Shown here: piece by piece, positions 1-8,855 of the stretch
How positions within the stretch are numbered: the first letter of the stretch is position 1
Layout: every line of letters starts with the position of its first letter
IMG/VR virus record: IMGVR_UViG_3300021961_000197
Coordinates: 1 to 43,002 of that record
DNA: 43,002 nt
Source of the DNA: a virus
Strand: one strand, 5' to 3'
Translations under genes and position numbers: made by a program
Notes under the pieces: generated by a model
What the model saw: only the letters and a program-made list of their open reading frames with translations
The model's database searches: none
What the model was told of the DNA's origin: nothing

Positions 1-3000
1 CCTGTGCTAGCGCTGCCCGTGCGAGTAGCTTCAACGGCTTCTGAACCGCTGGTTTGACCAAGCAACAAATTCCCACTCGCATCCAGCGTCATCGCCTGCG
101 TGAAGCTGATTACATTACCTGCGGTGCCGGAGGTTGCGGTAGACCAAATATGTTGTGCGGCAGATGATTGTTGGTAAAGCGTTGCGGTACTTGAGCTTGC
201 TACATATCTCCAATTTGAGCCGTCGAAATACGCATTTCGAGTTAAACAGATTTCATCGGAACTGAGTGCGGCAGACAATGCGCCAGTCCAAGACCCTTGA
301 GTAAACTGAAAAGCCGTTGTTGTACTCCCCCACCCACTCGGCGTAACCGCCAAGCCCAGGTTGCCGCTGGAGTCGATGCGGAGGCGTTCGGACGCGGTAC
401 TGGCGCCGTACCAGATGTGCGTACCGTTAGAGCCGACAAGGTACTTGGTGTACTGCGAATCAGTTAGCGTGGTGTTGTTGTTGACCGTAAGGCCAAACGC
501 TTCACTGCCAGTGGTCGTGCTGTAGGTGTGGTAGAGGTTGGAGCCGTAGGTCGCACCGTATCGCACAATAGCGATGCCACAGTCAGCAGCATTATTGCCA
601 GATAGGCCGCCATCGACGGTTATCTTCTGGACAGCAGATGTTGTGTTAACCAGCAGGTTGCCGGAAGAGTCAAATGTCGCCCGCAGGTTATTGCCGTTCG
701 TGTAGACGCGGAATCCGTTGCCAGAAGTGGCGTAGACGGCAAGGTCTTGCGTAGTGTTGCCCAGCAGAGAGCCAATCGTTCCGAAGTAACCAGCAGCCGT
801 GCCGCCAGTACGGATAGCAATGTTGCTGCCCCAACCGTTGGCGTTTGTGTTATTAAGATCAAGTGTTGTTACTACGTCGGAACTTGTAAAGTATCCAGCA
901 GTTGATGCAGTTGCTGAAACATGCAGCCTGTACCCCGGCGAACTCGTACCGATACCGACTTGGCCGCTGGAGTCGATGGTGACCCTTTGCGTCCCACCTG
1001 TAGCAAAAGCAAGAGTGTCCGCGCCCGCCGGGTAAATACCCGTGTTCAGGTCGTTGTCAAACGAATACGACGGGGCGCTTACAGTCCCGCCACCGTCAGC
1101 GAGAACCTGACCGTTCGGAATAAAGAGGTCGCCAGAAGTATTCCCGACCGTGAGGTTGCCACCGAAGATAGTGTTGTTCGCAACGTCGAGGTCGTAGGTC
1201 CAGACTTTCGCCCACGCATAACCCGATGCACCCAGCGCGTAGGTGTTATTAACACTCGGCGCAAACGCTCCTGCAATCGTGAACGCCCCGCTGAACTGAC
1301 CAGCTCCGACATTCGCCGCCGGGACTGTGCCCGTGGAGATCGTCCCGAGCGTAGTGATGCTAATCGAGCCCGCCCACCCGGAGAGCGCGGTGTTTTCGAC
1401 ATTGCCGAGGCCGACCTGAGACTTGGTTACTGAGTGCGGGTTGCTCGTGTTGCCGGTGTGGCTGGTCAGGTCCGCGGCTGCCGCTATGCCGGCCTCCGCC
1501 AGAGTACGATTTACCCACCCGGTGTTGTACCCGAGAACCTCTCCCGCCCCGACGCTAGTGATGGTGACATCTGTCAGGGAGCCAAGGGTAGAGTAGGACG
1601 CGGCCTGGGCTGTCACTGCCCACACACTACCATTGGCGTCCCAGTAAAGAATGTCGCCGTCCTGCTTACCCGTGTTATCTACGTTGGATAGGCTGTCGAG
1701 CGTGTGGTTGTGTGAAACAGAGGCGAACGAAGCATTGTCGAAGCTAGTGGAGACGAGCTCGCTGCCGTTGTACCAGATGAACTTGCTGGCAGTGAAGGAA
1801 GTCTGCCCCGTACCCCCTCGTGCTACGGGCAAAGTCCCACTGGTGATTTCACTGGCCGAGTGGTTGTGAGATGGCAAATCACCCGCGGCAATCGTAGTGT
1901 TCTGCCAGCCCGTACCCGTTAGGTAGCGAAGGTACTGACCAGTGCTCGGGCTCGAGAGGGATACATCAGACAATCCTCCCAGTGTACCGATGGACTGGGC
2001 TGTTGCAGCCCAAACCGAACCATTTGCATCCCACACCAGGATGTCTCCATCCTGCTTACCCGTGTTGTCTACGTTCGACAGATTATCAATCGTAGTGCTG
2101 TGCGGGTTGTCGGTGTCATTAATATGGGTGGTGAGGACCGAGCTCGAGGCAATACCGGCCTCGGACAGGGAGGCGTTAACCCACACACTCCCGTTGTAGC
2201 GCAGCAGGTCACCTAGGGTTTCGGTCGCGATGCTAACACCGTCAAGACTACTAAGACCGGGGAGTATAGACCCGGCCAAAATGGTGCCCGACATTTGTAG
2301 GGACGAGCCGTCCCAGTGCATATAGTCGTTGCTTGGGTCGCCTACACGAAACTCGTAAGTAGAGGGCCCGTCAAGACCAAGAAAAACCCCAACGCCAGTC
2401 ATCGGCGCTGTGGCTGACCCAATTAGAATTCGTTCACTTGAAGCATTTATTGAAAACGATCCGGACGACAACGAACTCGAAGATAGAGTCCACCCGCCGA
2501 CAGTACCTGTGTCGGCTGTGATCGTTTTCGTCGAGATGTTTAGGGACGCGATATTCGCGCCCGTGATCGTGTTTGACGCAATTTCGGTCGCTGTGATTGT
2601 GCCCGCGTCGATCTCGTTTGCGGTAATCGTGCCAGCGGCAATCTCGTTCGCGGTGATCGTGCCCGCGGCGATCTGGGTAGCGGTGATCGTGCCCGCGGCG
2701 ATCTGGGTAGCGGTGATCGTGCCCGCGGCGATCTGGGTAGCGGTGATCGTGTTTGACGCGATCTCGTTTGCTGTGATTGTGCCCGCGGCGATCTCGTTCG
2801 CGGTGATCGTGCCCGTAGCAATTTGAGTGGCGGTCACAACACCCGCGGCGATAGTCCCCGCGGTAACGGCCAACGCCGCGATTTTACCCGCGACTACAGC
2901 GTTTGCGGCAATCTGACCCGCAGCGATGGTCCCTGGCAGAGAAGTAAGCGAAACCTGTCCGCCTCCCGCTCCGGTGAGAGTACCGTCCGCGTTAACCGTA

Positions 3001-4298
3001 ACGTTAGAGTTAATTAGTCCGGCGTCGGCAAACGCAGAGGTAAGAGTACCAGAAATTTGATTGCTTAGATTGATGATGGGGCTATTTACTGTGCCGTTAC
3101 CCCCACCGTATACAAGGTACGAAGCGTTCTGCGTACCACCCGATGGCGTACAAATAGCCACCAAAATTTTGTTACCCCCGACGGCGCTGGTGGCGGTACT
3201 CGTTGTCTGTAGGGCGGTGGTACTGACGTCCGTGTCTAGATACACGTACGTTGTGTCTACCATGTTCCCTGTGTTCGCGCTCGTAATCGAGTACGAAGTA
3301 CTGTCAGACAACGTAATAGCCCCGGACGACCACTGAACCGTATCCGCGTCTACAGCGGAAAACGTCATGCTGTTAATCCAACCCAAAATGCTTGGGCTTG
3401 AACCAACCGCGGGGGTCGTTATGAGACCATTTTTAAGGGTAAGAGAGGTTCCGTTCCAGTGCATGTACGAACCCGCGGGGTCACCCACCCGGAACTCGTA
3501 ATCCGACCCGTCTTTACCAAGAAATACACCAATACCCGTTAGCGGCGCCGATGCCGCCCCGAGCAGGATGCGTTCAGTTGTCGCGTTAATTGACACAGAC
3601 CCAGACGACAACGAACTCGACGACAAAGTCCACCCGCCGACAGTACCTGTGTCGGCTGTGATTGTTTTCGTCGAGATGTTTAGGGACGCAATGTTTGCGC
3701 CTGTGATCGTGTTTGACGCGATCTCGTTTGCTGTGATTGTCGCCGCATCAATTTCAGTTGCGGTAATCGTGTTTGACGCAATCTCGTTCGCTGTGATTGT
3801 GTCCGCCGCGATTAGGTCCGCGGTAAGCAGTTCAAGTTTTTGCGAGTCAGCTCCGCCAAACACTTGAAACACAGCACTCTTACCAGCCGCAACGTCGTTC
3901 GCTACCGCAACCAAAATCCTGTTAGTACCGACTGCCGAAGACGCTGATGTCGTAATTTGTAGCGCGGTAGTGCTAACACTTATGTCCAAATAAATGAACA
4001 CTGGCGCGGTCATATTACCTGTGTTACCTGACCCGATAGAGTACGCCGTACCATCAGACAAGGTAATGGTGCCAGAACTCCAGGCGACCGTATCGTGGTC
4101 CGTAGATGAGAACGTTAGATCATGAACCCAACCACGAATAGACACAGGAAAACCAGTACCGCTCGCCAGTTTAGCGATAAGTACTTGCGTAGAATTTGCT
4201 GAAATATCTTCAAAAGCCCGAGCCACCGCGGCCCGGAACTGAGCTTCATTTTTTGCGTCGTAAGAGACTGGAGCATTGGGTACCCGCGGTGCCTGCAT
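1..4298 (-). CDS. Giant tail fibre protein, N-terminal 1,432 codons (continues at 43002)
   Basis: The frame starts with ATG at 4298, directly after the TAA of the upstream gene, with GGAGG about 10 nt upstream. It stays open to base 1; the split codon (bases 2, 1, 43002) joins in frame to the open frame ending at 41421, giving 1,959 aa in total. The N-terminal roughly 150 residues are probably the virion attachment part. Next comes a duplicated beta-rich module (WVHDLTF / WINSMTF versions), then decapeptide repeats of the TITATQIAAG type, LSNVDNTGKQDGDI repeats, and LDASGNLGVGT / GIGTSSP repeats near base 1. Such repeats are typical of trimeric phage fibres. Role: host recognition at the cell surface. 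No Peptidase_S74 or other intramolecular chaperone was recognised in either part. Confidence 0.9.
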   Translation of the reverse strand, partial: MQAPRVPNAPVSYDAKNEAQFRAAVARAFEDISANSTQVLIAKLASGTGFPVSIRGWVHDLTFSSTDHDTVAWSSGTITLSDGTAYSIGSGNTGNMTAPVFIYLDISVSTTALQITTSASSAVGTNRILVAVANDVAAGKSAVFQVFGGADSQKLELLTADLIAADTITANEIASNTITATEIDAATITANEIASNTITGANIASLNISTKTITADTGTVGGWTLSSSSLSSGSVSINATTERILLGAASAPLTGIGVFLGKDGSDYEFRVGDPAGSYMHWNGTSLTLKNGLITTPAVGSSPSILGWINSMTFSAVDADTVQWSSGAITLSDSTSYSITSANTGNMVDTTYVYLDTDVSTTALQTTSTATSAVGGNKILVAICTPSGGTQNASYLVYGGGNGTVNSPIINLSNQISGTLTSAFADAGLINSNVTVNADGTLTGAGGGQVSLTSLPGTIAAGQIAANAVVAGKIAALAVTAGTIAAGVVTATQIATGTITANEIAAGTITANEIASNTITATQIAAGTITATQIAAGTITATQIAAGTITANEIAAGTITANEIDAGTITATEIASNTITGANIASLNISTKTITADTGTVGGWTLSSSSLSSGSFSINASSERILIGSATAPMTGVGVFLGLDGPSTYEFRVGDPSNDYMHWDGSSLQMSGTILAGSILPGLSSLDGVSIATETLGDLLRYNGSVWVNASLSEAGIASSSVLTTHINDTDNPHSTTIDNLSNVDNTGKQDGDILVWDANGSVWAATAQSIGTLGGLSDVSLSSPSTGQYLRYLTGTGWQNTTIAAGDLPSHNHSASEITSGTLPVARGGTGQTSFTASKFIWYNGSELVSTSFDNASFASVSHNHTLDSLSNVDNTGKQDGDILYWDANGSVWAVTAQAASYSTLGSLTDVTITSVGAGEVLGYNTGWVNRTLAEAGIAAAADLTSHTGNTSNPHSVTKSQVGLGNVENTALSGWAGSISITTLGTISTGTVPAANVGAGQFSGAFTIAGAFAPSVNNTYALGASGYAWAKVWTYDLDVANNTIFGGNLTVGNTSGDLFIPNGQVLADGGGTVSAPSYSFDNDLNTGIYPAGADTLAFATGGTQRVTIDSSGQVGIGTSSPGYRLHVSATASTAGYFTSSDVVTTLDLNNTNANGWGSNIAIRTGGTAAGYFGTIGSLLGNTTQDLAVYATSGNGFRVYTNGNNLRATFDSSGNLLVNTTSAVQKITVDGGLSGNNAADCGIAIVRYGATYGSNLYHTYSTTTGSEAFGLTVNNNTTLTDSQYTKYLVGSNGTHIWYGASTASERLRIDSSGNLGLAVTPSGWGSTTTAFQFTQGSWTGALSAALSSDEICLTRNAYFDGSNWRYVASSSTATLYQQSSAAQHIWSTATSGTAGNVISFTQAMTLDASGNLLLGQTSGSEAVEATRTGSAST
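66..125 (-). repeat. 60-bp exact direct repeat in the fibre gene, copy 1
   Basis: Identical to 42276-42335. It encodes the repeat TAGNVISFTQAMTLDASGNL. The two copies are about 0.8 kb apart across the circular junction, in the same frame and gene. Confidence 0.9.
2461..3713 (-). repeat. Duplicated fibre module, period about 1.13 kb
   Basis: The stretch around 2461-2585 recurs at about 3589-3713 with few changes, both encoding NISTKTITADTGTVGGWTLS. Further paired copies exist upstream and downstream (WVHDLTF/WINSMTF; the GKQDGDI blocks near 2050 and 1660), so the shaft grew by several internal duplications. Confidence 0.8.
2545..2940 (-). repeat. Tandem 30-bp repeats encoding TITATQIAAG-type decapeptides
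   Basis: Three perfect 30-bp copies lie at 2651-2680, 2681-2710 and 2711-2740, flanked by diverged copies on both sides. Protein repeat: TITATQIAAG / TITANEIAAG. Coding, in frame, inside the fibre shaft. A shorter related array is at about 3640-3840. Confidence 0.9.
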
Positions 4299-5813
4299 TT
4301 ACCGGTAACCTCCAAGTTCTACGTCAGCTCTCAGTGTACCTAGACGCCACCCGGGCTGGTCTTGCACTACCTTCAAACGAACCTGCCTAGCGGTAATACG
4401 AATATCTGTAGGGTTTGCTGGCGTGTACGGCCCGTATGTCGTTTCGGTATCGGTCGGGTAAAACGAACCAATGATGTAAAGATCTACATCGCCAAGCGTT
4501 TTTTCGTCGGGAATGACGGACTGCATGACCAGCACCCTATCGCCGCTCCCGATTTCAACAGGCCCGGAAACCGCGGTAGGGGTAGCACCGCCGTAGTTGC
4601 TGCCGATTTCATGGCGCCAAAGTTTACCCGATGGGTCGAACGCTACGGGGTACGGAATCGCGCCACGGTCTTCCCCGGCCGTGCGAGCGATTGTGTTATT
4701 ATACCAAAAACCTTCTGCGTGGTTGTAGGTCACGCTTTTGTTACATTCTTCGCTGTTATAGCTTGGGTAATGCCAAGTTATTTCGTTAAACTCTGAACGC
4801 ACTTCGCACCAAATTTTAGCGTGCTGGTTCGGGTTAAGATCTGAAAAAAGATTATCTCCAAGCGGGGATTCAATAGACTCGGTGTACCCGTTGTACACGT
4901 GGAACCCGCGCCTGCTCATCCAGTACACAAGAGAACCTACGACAGCGTAAGCGCGGCGAGAAATAATCCCCGCGGCGCCCACTTGGTGGGCCTGGTAAAT
5001 AAACGGCCCGCCGGTAAAACGCACGCTGTAGACATCAGTTTCGGTCCAAACCATTGTTTCCTGTTGAGACCTGGCGCCGCACATAATCGCGCCCTTACTT
5101 GCTACTGTCAGGTCCCCCGCTTGGTTTGTGCTTGACGGTGTCCAGTTCGTAACATCGTCTTGGTCGGCCCAGCTAATTTTTCTTGGGTTTCCACCGGCGC
5201 CGAGGGCAAAAATAAAATTCTCAGGGGTGACCACGACGCCTGTGTTTGAGGTAGGCGCGTTAGCCAACAAAGTAGCGGTAGCTGGATCGCCGGAGTTTCC
5301 GTCCATGTCGCTGTAGTACAACCCGCCGTCGGACAACGCTACAAAGACTAGATCTTCTCCGTAGTTATCCATCTGGAAACTCTGACCTTCTTGCAGGGCG
5401 TCTGCCATTTCATCGCCAACGCCGTACAACCCAACGCCGTAATACCCTTGCCCGTAGTTTCCGCTAGTAATAGCTGATGAAGCTTTGCCAGATGTAAGTC
5501 CGCCCGGCGTGATATTATATACAACCCCGCCGCGGTAGATACGTACAAGCGACGAGGGCGTTACGCCGTCGTCGGAGCTCCCGTACGCTAGCACCGGGAG
5601 GTCGTCATTGTCTCGCCACGAGTGCGTGCCGCTTACGCGTTCGGCTGCGTCGATTTGCGAACCACCACTTTCAACTGGGTCGAAACCACCAACGGCTTGC
5701 ATGATCCCGTTGTACCAGCGAACCCACAAAGTGTCGTACCAACGGCCTTTCGCGTCGTAAACGGTACCCGGCTTTACTACACCCGGCGGGGGAGTGATTT
5801 TTGCAAAAGGCAT
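4299..5813 (-). CDS. Virion structural protein, possible P22 gp10-like tail hub / DNA stabilisation protein
   Basis: 504 aa. I chose the ATG at 5813 (MPFAKITPPPG) because the upstream gene stops at 5816; the longer frame from 5849 would overlap it. The protein is rich in aromatic residues, Gly and short beta-like segments (VYSVRFTGGPF, YWMSRRGFHVYNG), compatible with a beta-propeller-like tail hub. It sits between a beta-rich virion protein and the giant fibre, where podoviruses place hub or head-closure proteins. The size is close to P22 gp10 (472 aa), but assignment to that family is from context and general resemblance. No strong Shine-Dalgarno is visible, so translation is probably coupled to the upstream stop 2 nt away. 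Confidence 0.6.
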   Translation of the reverse strand: MPFAKITPPPGVVKPGTVYDAKGRWYDTLWVRWYNGIMQAVGGFDPVESGGSQIDAAERVSGTHSWRDNDDLPVLAYGSSDDGVTPSSLVRIYRGGVVYNITPGGLTSGKASSAITSGNYGQGYYGVGLYGVGDEMADALQEGQSFQMDNYGEDLVFVALSDGGLYYSDMDGNSGDPATATLLANAPTSNTGVVVTPENFIFALGAGGNPRKISWADQDDVTNWTPSSTNQAGDLTVASKGAIMCGARSQQETMVWTETDVYSVRFTGGPFIYQAHQVGAAGIISRRAYAVVGSLVYWMSRRGFHVYNGYTESIESPLGDNLFSDLNPNQHAKIWCEVRSEFNEITWHYPSYNSEECNKSVTYNHAEGFWYNNTIARTAGEDRGAIPYPVAFDPSGKLWRHEIGSNYGGATPTAVSGPVEIGSGDRVLVMQSVIPDEKTLGDVDLYIIGSFYPTDTETTYGPYTPANPTDIRITARQVRLKVVQDQPGWRLGTLRADVELGGYR

Positions 5814-5815
5814 TT

Positions 5816-6625
5816 TTAATTTTGCACGATAACGATAGAGTAATGACAATCGACAGCGGTAATAGCGCCGTTTCCTCGAGCGTCAAACCAAATGTCGCTT
5901 AGTGCGGGAAACACGAGAGGGCTAGTAAACAGAACGTCGTTTTCTCCTTGTACGGACGCCCACTGGTGTACAACACGAGCGGCCCCGTATGGCGCGGTAG
6001 TAGTGTAAGCGTTTTCGCGGGTCCACATCCGAACATCAGCGTCTTTATTCGCGCCGGCAGCCACGTCGATACCAACACACAGTAAATACCCAGTATAGCC
6101 CGCTGGGATTGTGTACATAGACAACTGCGTTGTGCTGATCCCCGCTGCTATAAAAGCTAGTACCGCGTTTGTTGAAGTATTTTCAATTAAAATGTTGCCG
6201 GTGTTAGAGCCCCCGTACGTGCCGGTTTCACTTACCCAGGCGCGGATAACGCGGCGCCCCGTGCCGGTAGTAGCCGCGGACGCGGAAGCGCCGGCCAGAA
6301 CGAGCTCTTCCTCTTGCTCGTTCCCGTTTCCGTCTAGGTATACTATTTTGATTTTTCTAGCGCCGGCTCCGTTAGCGGTATCCGCAGCGTTTCCCCCAGC
6401 CGCAACGCGAAAACTTTCGGTAGTGGTAGGCCAGTTATAAGTTGGGTCTGTTGGTCCGTACGCCCAAATATCAGCGTACGAACCGTTCGGCACCGCGCCG
6501 TTATACCCGAACTTGTTTACTGCTTTCCGGTCAGTATAAACGCCTTTTGAAATATCAAAAAAATGGTCGTTAATGCTGCGAATTTTAAGCGGTTCGGCGT
6601 CTTCAGCAAAACGAATAAATGACAT
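5816..6625 (-). CDS. Virion structural protein, beta-rich, unnamed family
   Basis: 269 aa starting at ATG 6625 with GGAG nine nt upstream. The middle (about residues 45-130) has the pattern IWAYGPT...YNWPTTTESFRVA followed by NAADTANGAGAR, which I associate with virion proteins of environmental phages. The rest is Gly/Ala/Thr-rich with many predicted short beta strands and no Cys-based motif. It lies in the late unit directly before the hub-like gene, so a role in the tail, collar or virion surface is likely. I cannot name the family or a specific position in the particle. Confidence 0.65.
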   Translation of the reverse strand: MSFIRFAEDAEPLKIRSINDHFFDISKGVYTDRKAVNKFGYNGAVPNGSYADIWAYGPTDPTYNWPTTTESFRVAAGGNAADTANGAGARKIKIVYLDGNGNEQEEELVLAGASASAATTGTGRRVIRAWVSETGTYGGSNTGNILIENTSTNAVLAFIAAGISTTQLSMYTIPAGYTGYLLCVGIDVAAGANKDADVRMWTRENAYTTTAPYGAARVVHQWASVQGENDVLFTSPLVFPALSDIWFDARGNGAITAVDCHYSIVIVQN

Positions 6626-6853
6626 TTAACCTATCTCCATGTGGAACCCGACGCCGCAAATAACTACACACGCGCGCAGGCGCCGGCCGACGCCGCGGTT
6701 CCACCTACGTTGCGTCCCCCAGACCGTGCCTACTTGAAAACAAAATTCAAAAAAGTGAATAAATTTGCGTGGCGTTATAATGTTAAAATCCACATTAAAA
6801 AACAAAAAAGAAAACTCTTTGTTTGTCGCCCGGCGTTCGTAACTGTTAGCCAT
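6626..6853 (-). CDS. Possible small protein of 75 aa; may not be a real gene
   Basis: The ATG at 6853 overlaps the TAA of the upstream peptidase as TAATG, GGAAG lies just upstream, and the stop directly abuts the next ATG at 6625, so the spacing looks like a real operon gene. However, composition is odd: an aromatic, AT-rich N-terminal half (FSFLFFNVDFNI) and an Arg-rich C-terminal half, with no family I recognise. An opposite-strand frame (6641-6856) is equally open. The stretch may instead be a 5' leader for the gene at 6625, since 6730-6830 is much more AT-rich than its surroundings. Confidence 0.3.
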   Translation of the reverse strand: MANSYERRATNKEFSFLFFNVDFNIITPRKFIHFFEFCFQVGTVWGTQRRWNRGVGRRLRACVVICGVGFHMEIG

Positions 6854-7218
6854 TAATCTTCCGCTACGTGTCGGCCTTTCGGGTCGTACTCGACGTGAAT
6901 GTGAGCTACTCGGTTCTGGTAACGCACATCGCGGGCGGCGGGGCCTTCGACAATAACATCAAAATCTTCTCCGAGCCGCTTTTGAAGTTCTTCCGCGTAC
7001 GCGTGCTGCCGTTGAGCTGAATCTAGCGCCCAAACACGAAGATCCATTGCCTGCCCGATTTCGTGTAAAGAACTACCACCTGGGCTTTTCTTCCGGCGTC
7101 CCGAAGTAATCACCAAGTCCTGTTTAGTCATCTCTACGTGAAGCGCGCGCGCGACTTCCCGGGCCATCCACATCGACGGGTGCATATCGCGCCACGCTGC
7201 GTCCGAAAAAGAAGTCAC
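6853..7218 (-). CDS. Small M15-like peptidase, probable endolysin
   Basis: 121 aa. The start is GTG at 7218, overlapping the holin stop as GTGA and preceded by GAGGAG eight nt upstream; longer frames run back through the holin in the wrong phase. The core has a His/Asp pair in SSLHEIGQAMDL (H52, D59) and a HIHVE motif (H107, H109), the arrangement of zinc ligands expected for Peptidase M15-like D,D/L-Ala-D-Glu peptidases. Expected role: cleaving peptide cross-links of peptidoglycan at the end of infection. No signal peptide is visible, so export would depend on the holin next to it. It is short for an endolysin and has no cell-wall-binding domain. Confidence 0.7.
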   Translation of the reverse strand: MTSFSDAAWRDMHPSMWMAREVARALHVEMTKQDLVITSGRRKKSPGGSSLHEIGQAMDLRVWALDSAQRQHAYAEELQKRLGEDFDVIVEGPAARDVRYQNRVAHIHVEYDPKGRHVAED

Positions 7219-7628
7219 TGTACCCGCTCCTCTGATTTCAATGAAGCCAGAACTGTAGGAACGGTCTTTTCGAAAGACCGGCCTATTACATAACCGCCCA
7301 GACCCAGATTGAGTAACGGCCACATGTCTTCCGGGACTGGTCCAGTAAAACCCAGTTGCGCCGCTACGATAAGTACAAGAAAAGTAAGCATTGTAATCGG
7401 GCGCCACGCGGACGTTAGCCAGTGCGTGCTAGAGGCTTCCGCCGTAATAATTTGTGCTTGCATTTCAGCCATCTTAGATTGCGCCGAAATGACTTCAGAA
7501 ATGACACCAGCTTGAATAGTAAGCAGTGACGATTTAAGCGTTAGCTTTTCTTCGGTGGATGTATGGAGCTCGTCAACAACGTTCAACGCCCCACCAAGAA
7601 GATCGCCGATTTTAGCAAGGAGATTCAT
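7215..7628 (-). CDS. Holin of the gene-transfer-agent 3TM type
   Basis: 137 aa, ATG at 7628 overlapping the upstream stop as ATGA. A Lys/Glu-rich amphipathic N-terminal half (about 1-65) precedes the hallmark WLTSAWRPITM (about 70-80), then a membrane segment (about 79-96) and a second one (about 104-120). The WRP motif followed by two or three membrane helices is characteristic of GTA_holin_3TM (PF11351), common in phages and gene transfer agents of Alphaproteobacteria. It would form the inner-membrane lesion that releases the peptidase encoded immediately downstream. Confidence 0.8.
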   Translation of the reverse strand: MNLLAKIGDLLGGALNVVDELHTSTEEKLTLKSSLLTIQAGVISEVISAQSKMAEMQAQIITAEASSTHWLTSAWRPITMLTFLVLIVAAQLGFTGPVPEDMWPLLNLGLGGYVIGRSFEKTVPTVLASLKSEERVQ

Positions 7629-7918
7629 TCGTTATGGCTTTTATCAATTTTAGCTTCAATACGCGCTAAAGAAGTTTGGATCGCCGTCATCGCTGCGTCG
7701 TATTCTCTTTGGGTAATATGGTCCCTATTTGCGGAATACAGACCCTGTTCAATGACAGTAACGCGGTTATCTATAACATCAAATTTCTTACTGATTGTTA
7801 CGATTTCTTTAGTACCCCACCCAAACAAACCGGTTATAAGGAACGCGCACAAACCCAAGATCCATTGAACGGCTTTATTTACCTCAATCACAATTACTTC
7901 TTTGCCGGGCGTAGTCAT
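7625..7918 (-). CDS. Small membrane protein with coiled coil, lysis cassette
   Basis: 97 aa from ATG 7918 (the TGA of the upstream gene overlaps as TGATG); a GTG one codon earlier is an alternative start. One membrane segment at about residues 17-35 (AVQWILGLCAFLITGLFGW) is followed by a helical, charged tail (IDNRVTVIEQ, MTAIQTSLARIEAKI) that should form a coiled coil. Placement directly before the holin and peptidase suggests an accessory holin, antiholin or spanin-like role. No lipobox or clear i-spanin feature is present, so the exact function is open. Confidence 0.65.
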   Translation of the reverse strand: MTTPGKEVIVIEVNKAVQWILGLCAFLITGLFGWGTKEIVTISKKFDVIDNRVTVIEQGLYSANRDHITQREYDAAMTAIQTSLARIEAKIDKSHNE

Positions 7919-8349
7919 CACAAGATATTTGTTTCTGTGCCGATATTTCCGCCGCCAGAAATCGCGCCGGTGCCCCCGGGATTGCCGCCCGGCTGGGTCC
8001 CGCCAGGGACAGTAACGCAGCCGTCAGGGTGGAGCGCGATTACCCAGCTAGTGGTTTGGGCGTTTTTAATGTGCCGGACCCACCAGAAACAGCGCGTTTC
8101 GGTACCAGTCTCGTACGATGTTACGCCAGAGCCTTCGGTCCAATAAACCGACGATGGCTGCGTAGAAACATCTACTGACAACCCGATTTGTGTTTGCGCT
8201 GTAATGTCTTTATTAGTCCACTGCACGCCCACTTTCGTGCTCGAGTAAAAATACGCGGACGCGTTCGTCGGTGGACCAGACGGCGGGGACGAGTCTGGGT
8301 CTTCTGCTGCGCCCGACGCCGCCGCTAAACCAACAAAACCGGGAAACAC
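7918..8349 (-). CDS. Fn3/Ig-like small virion protein
   Basis: 143 aa, GTG start at 8349, two nt after the stop of the upstream gene; no clear Shine-Dalgarno, so probably coupled. Residues about 25-105 have the strand pattern of a fibronectin-III/Ig-like domain (YFYSSTKVGVQWTNKD, then SVYWTEGSGVTSYETG). The C-terminal roughly 30 residues are Gly/Pro/Thr-rich (GGTQPGGNPGGTG). Such small beta domains decorate tails and fibres and help carbohydrate binding. It may be attached to the neighbouring fibre-like protein at 8352-8852. Confidence 0.5.
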   Translation of the reverse strand: MFPGFVGLAAASGAAEDPDSSPPSGPPTNASAYFYSSTKVGVQWTNKDITAQTQIGLSVDVSTQPSSVYWTEGSGVTSYETGTETRCFWWVRHIKNAQTTSWVIALHPDGCVTVPGGTQPGGNPGGTGAISGGGNIGTETNIL

Positions 8350-8351
8350 AA

Positions 8352-8852
8352 TTACGAAGCGTTAGCGATAGCGAGCGCCCCGTACCACGTGGTGCCGCTG
8401 TCGTAAGTATAGAACGTGAGAATATCAGTCCCGGAAGCCGCGAGCGATGGCTCCGTCCCGCCGGCCCACAAAACCGCTCCGGGCCATGTGACCGTATACA
8501 CGCCGCCGCCGTTGGTAAGCGCGACCGTCACAAAGCAAGCACCGGTCGGTACGTTAGAAAAAGACAGCGTAACGTTACCGGTTACGGAAGCTGAAAAACT
8601 GTTTGCGATGTCCAGATCGAACGCGTGCGCTGCGCTGATATTACCGGCGCTCGAGTGCGTCCAGACCTGGGTAAGCGTTACAATCTCGCCCGTCATAGTC
8701 CCGCCGGCTTTTGGCAGAGCCGCGTTAGCGGTAGTTTGAACAGACGCCAGATCGCCGTCTACGTCTTCAAAAGCCTCGTTAATAGTAGTGCCCCACGTTC
8801 CGCTGCTTCCGCCGACGTTAGGGGTGACCCACCCGAACGTGCTAGTCGCCAT
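8352..8852 (-). CDS. Short tail-fibre-like protein
   Basis: 166 aa, ATG at 8852 with GGAGG seven nt upstream. It begins WVTPNVGGSSGTWGTTIN, a typical opening of phage fibre proteins, followed by the LPKAGGTMTGEI motif at about residues 48-60, a recurrent fibre repeat. The C-terminal part (TLSFSNVP...YTVTWPGAVLWAGGTEP...YDSGTTWYG) resembles the beta-rich tip domains of short fibres. It lies between the adaptor and the lysis cassette. It may be a second, minor receptor-binding or tail-tip protein. Confidence 0.65.
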   Translation of the reverse strand: MATSTFGWVTPNVGGSSGTWGTTINEAFEDVDGDLASVQTTANAALPKAGGTMTGEIVTLTQVWTHSSAGNISAAHAFDLDIANSFSASVTGNVTLSFSNVPTGACFVTVALTNGGGVYTVTWPGAVLWAGGTEPSLAASGTDILTFYTYDSGTTWYGALAIANAS

Positions 8853-8855
8853 CTT

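Noticed and set aside
2651-2740. CRISPR-like array
   Set aside because: Units are directly adjacent without spacers, in frame and coding for fibre decapeptides.
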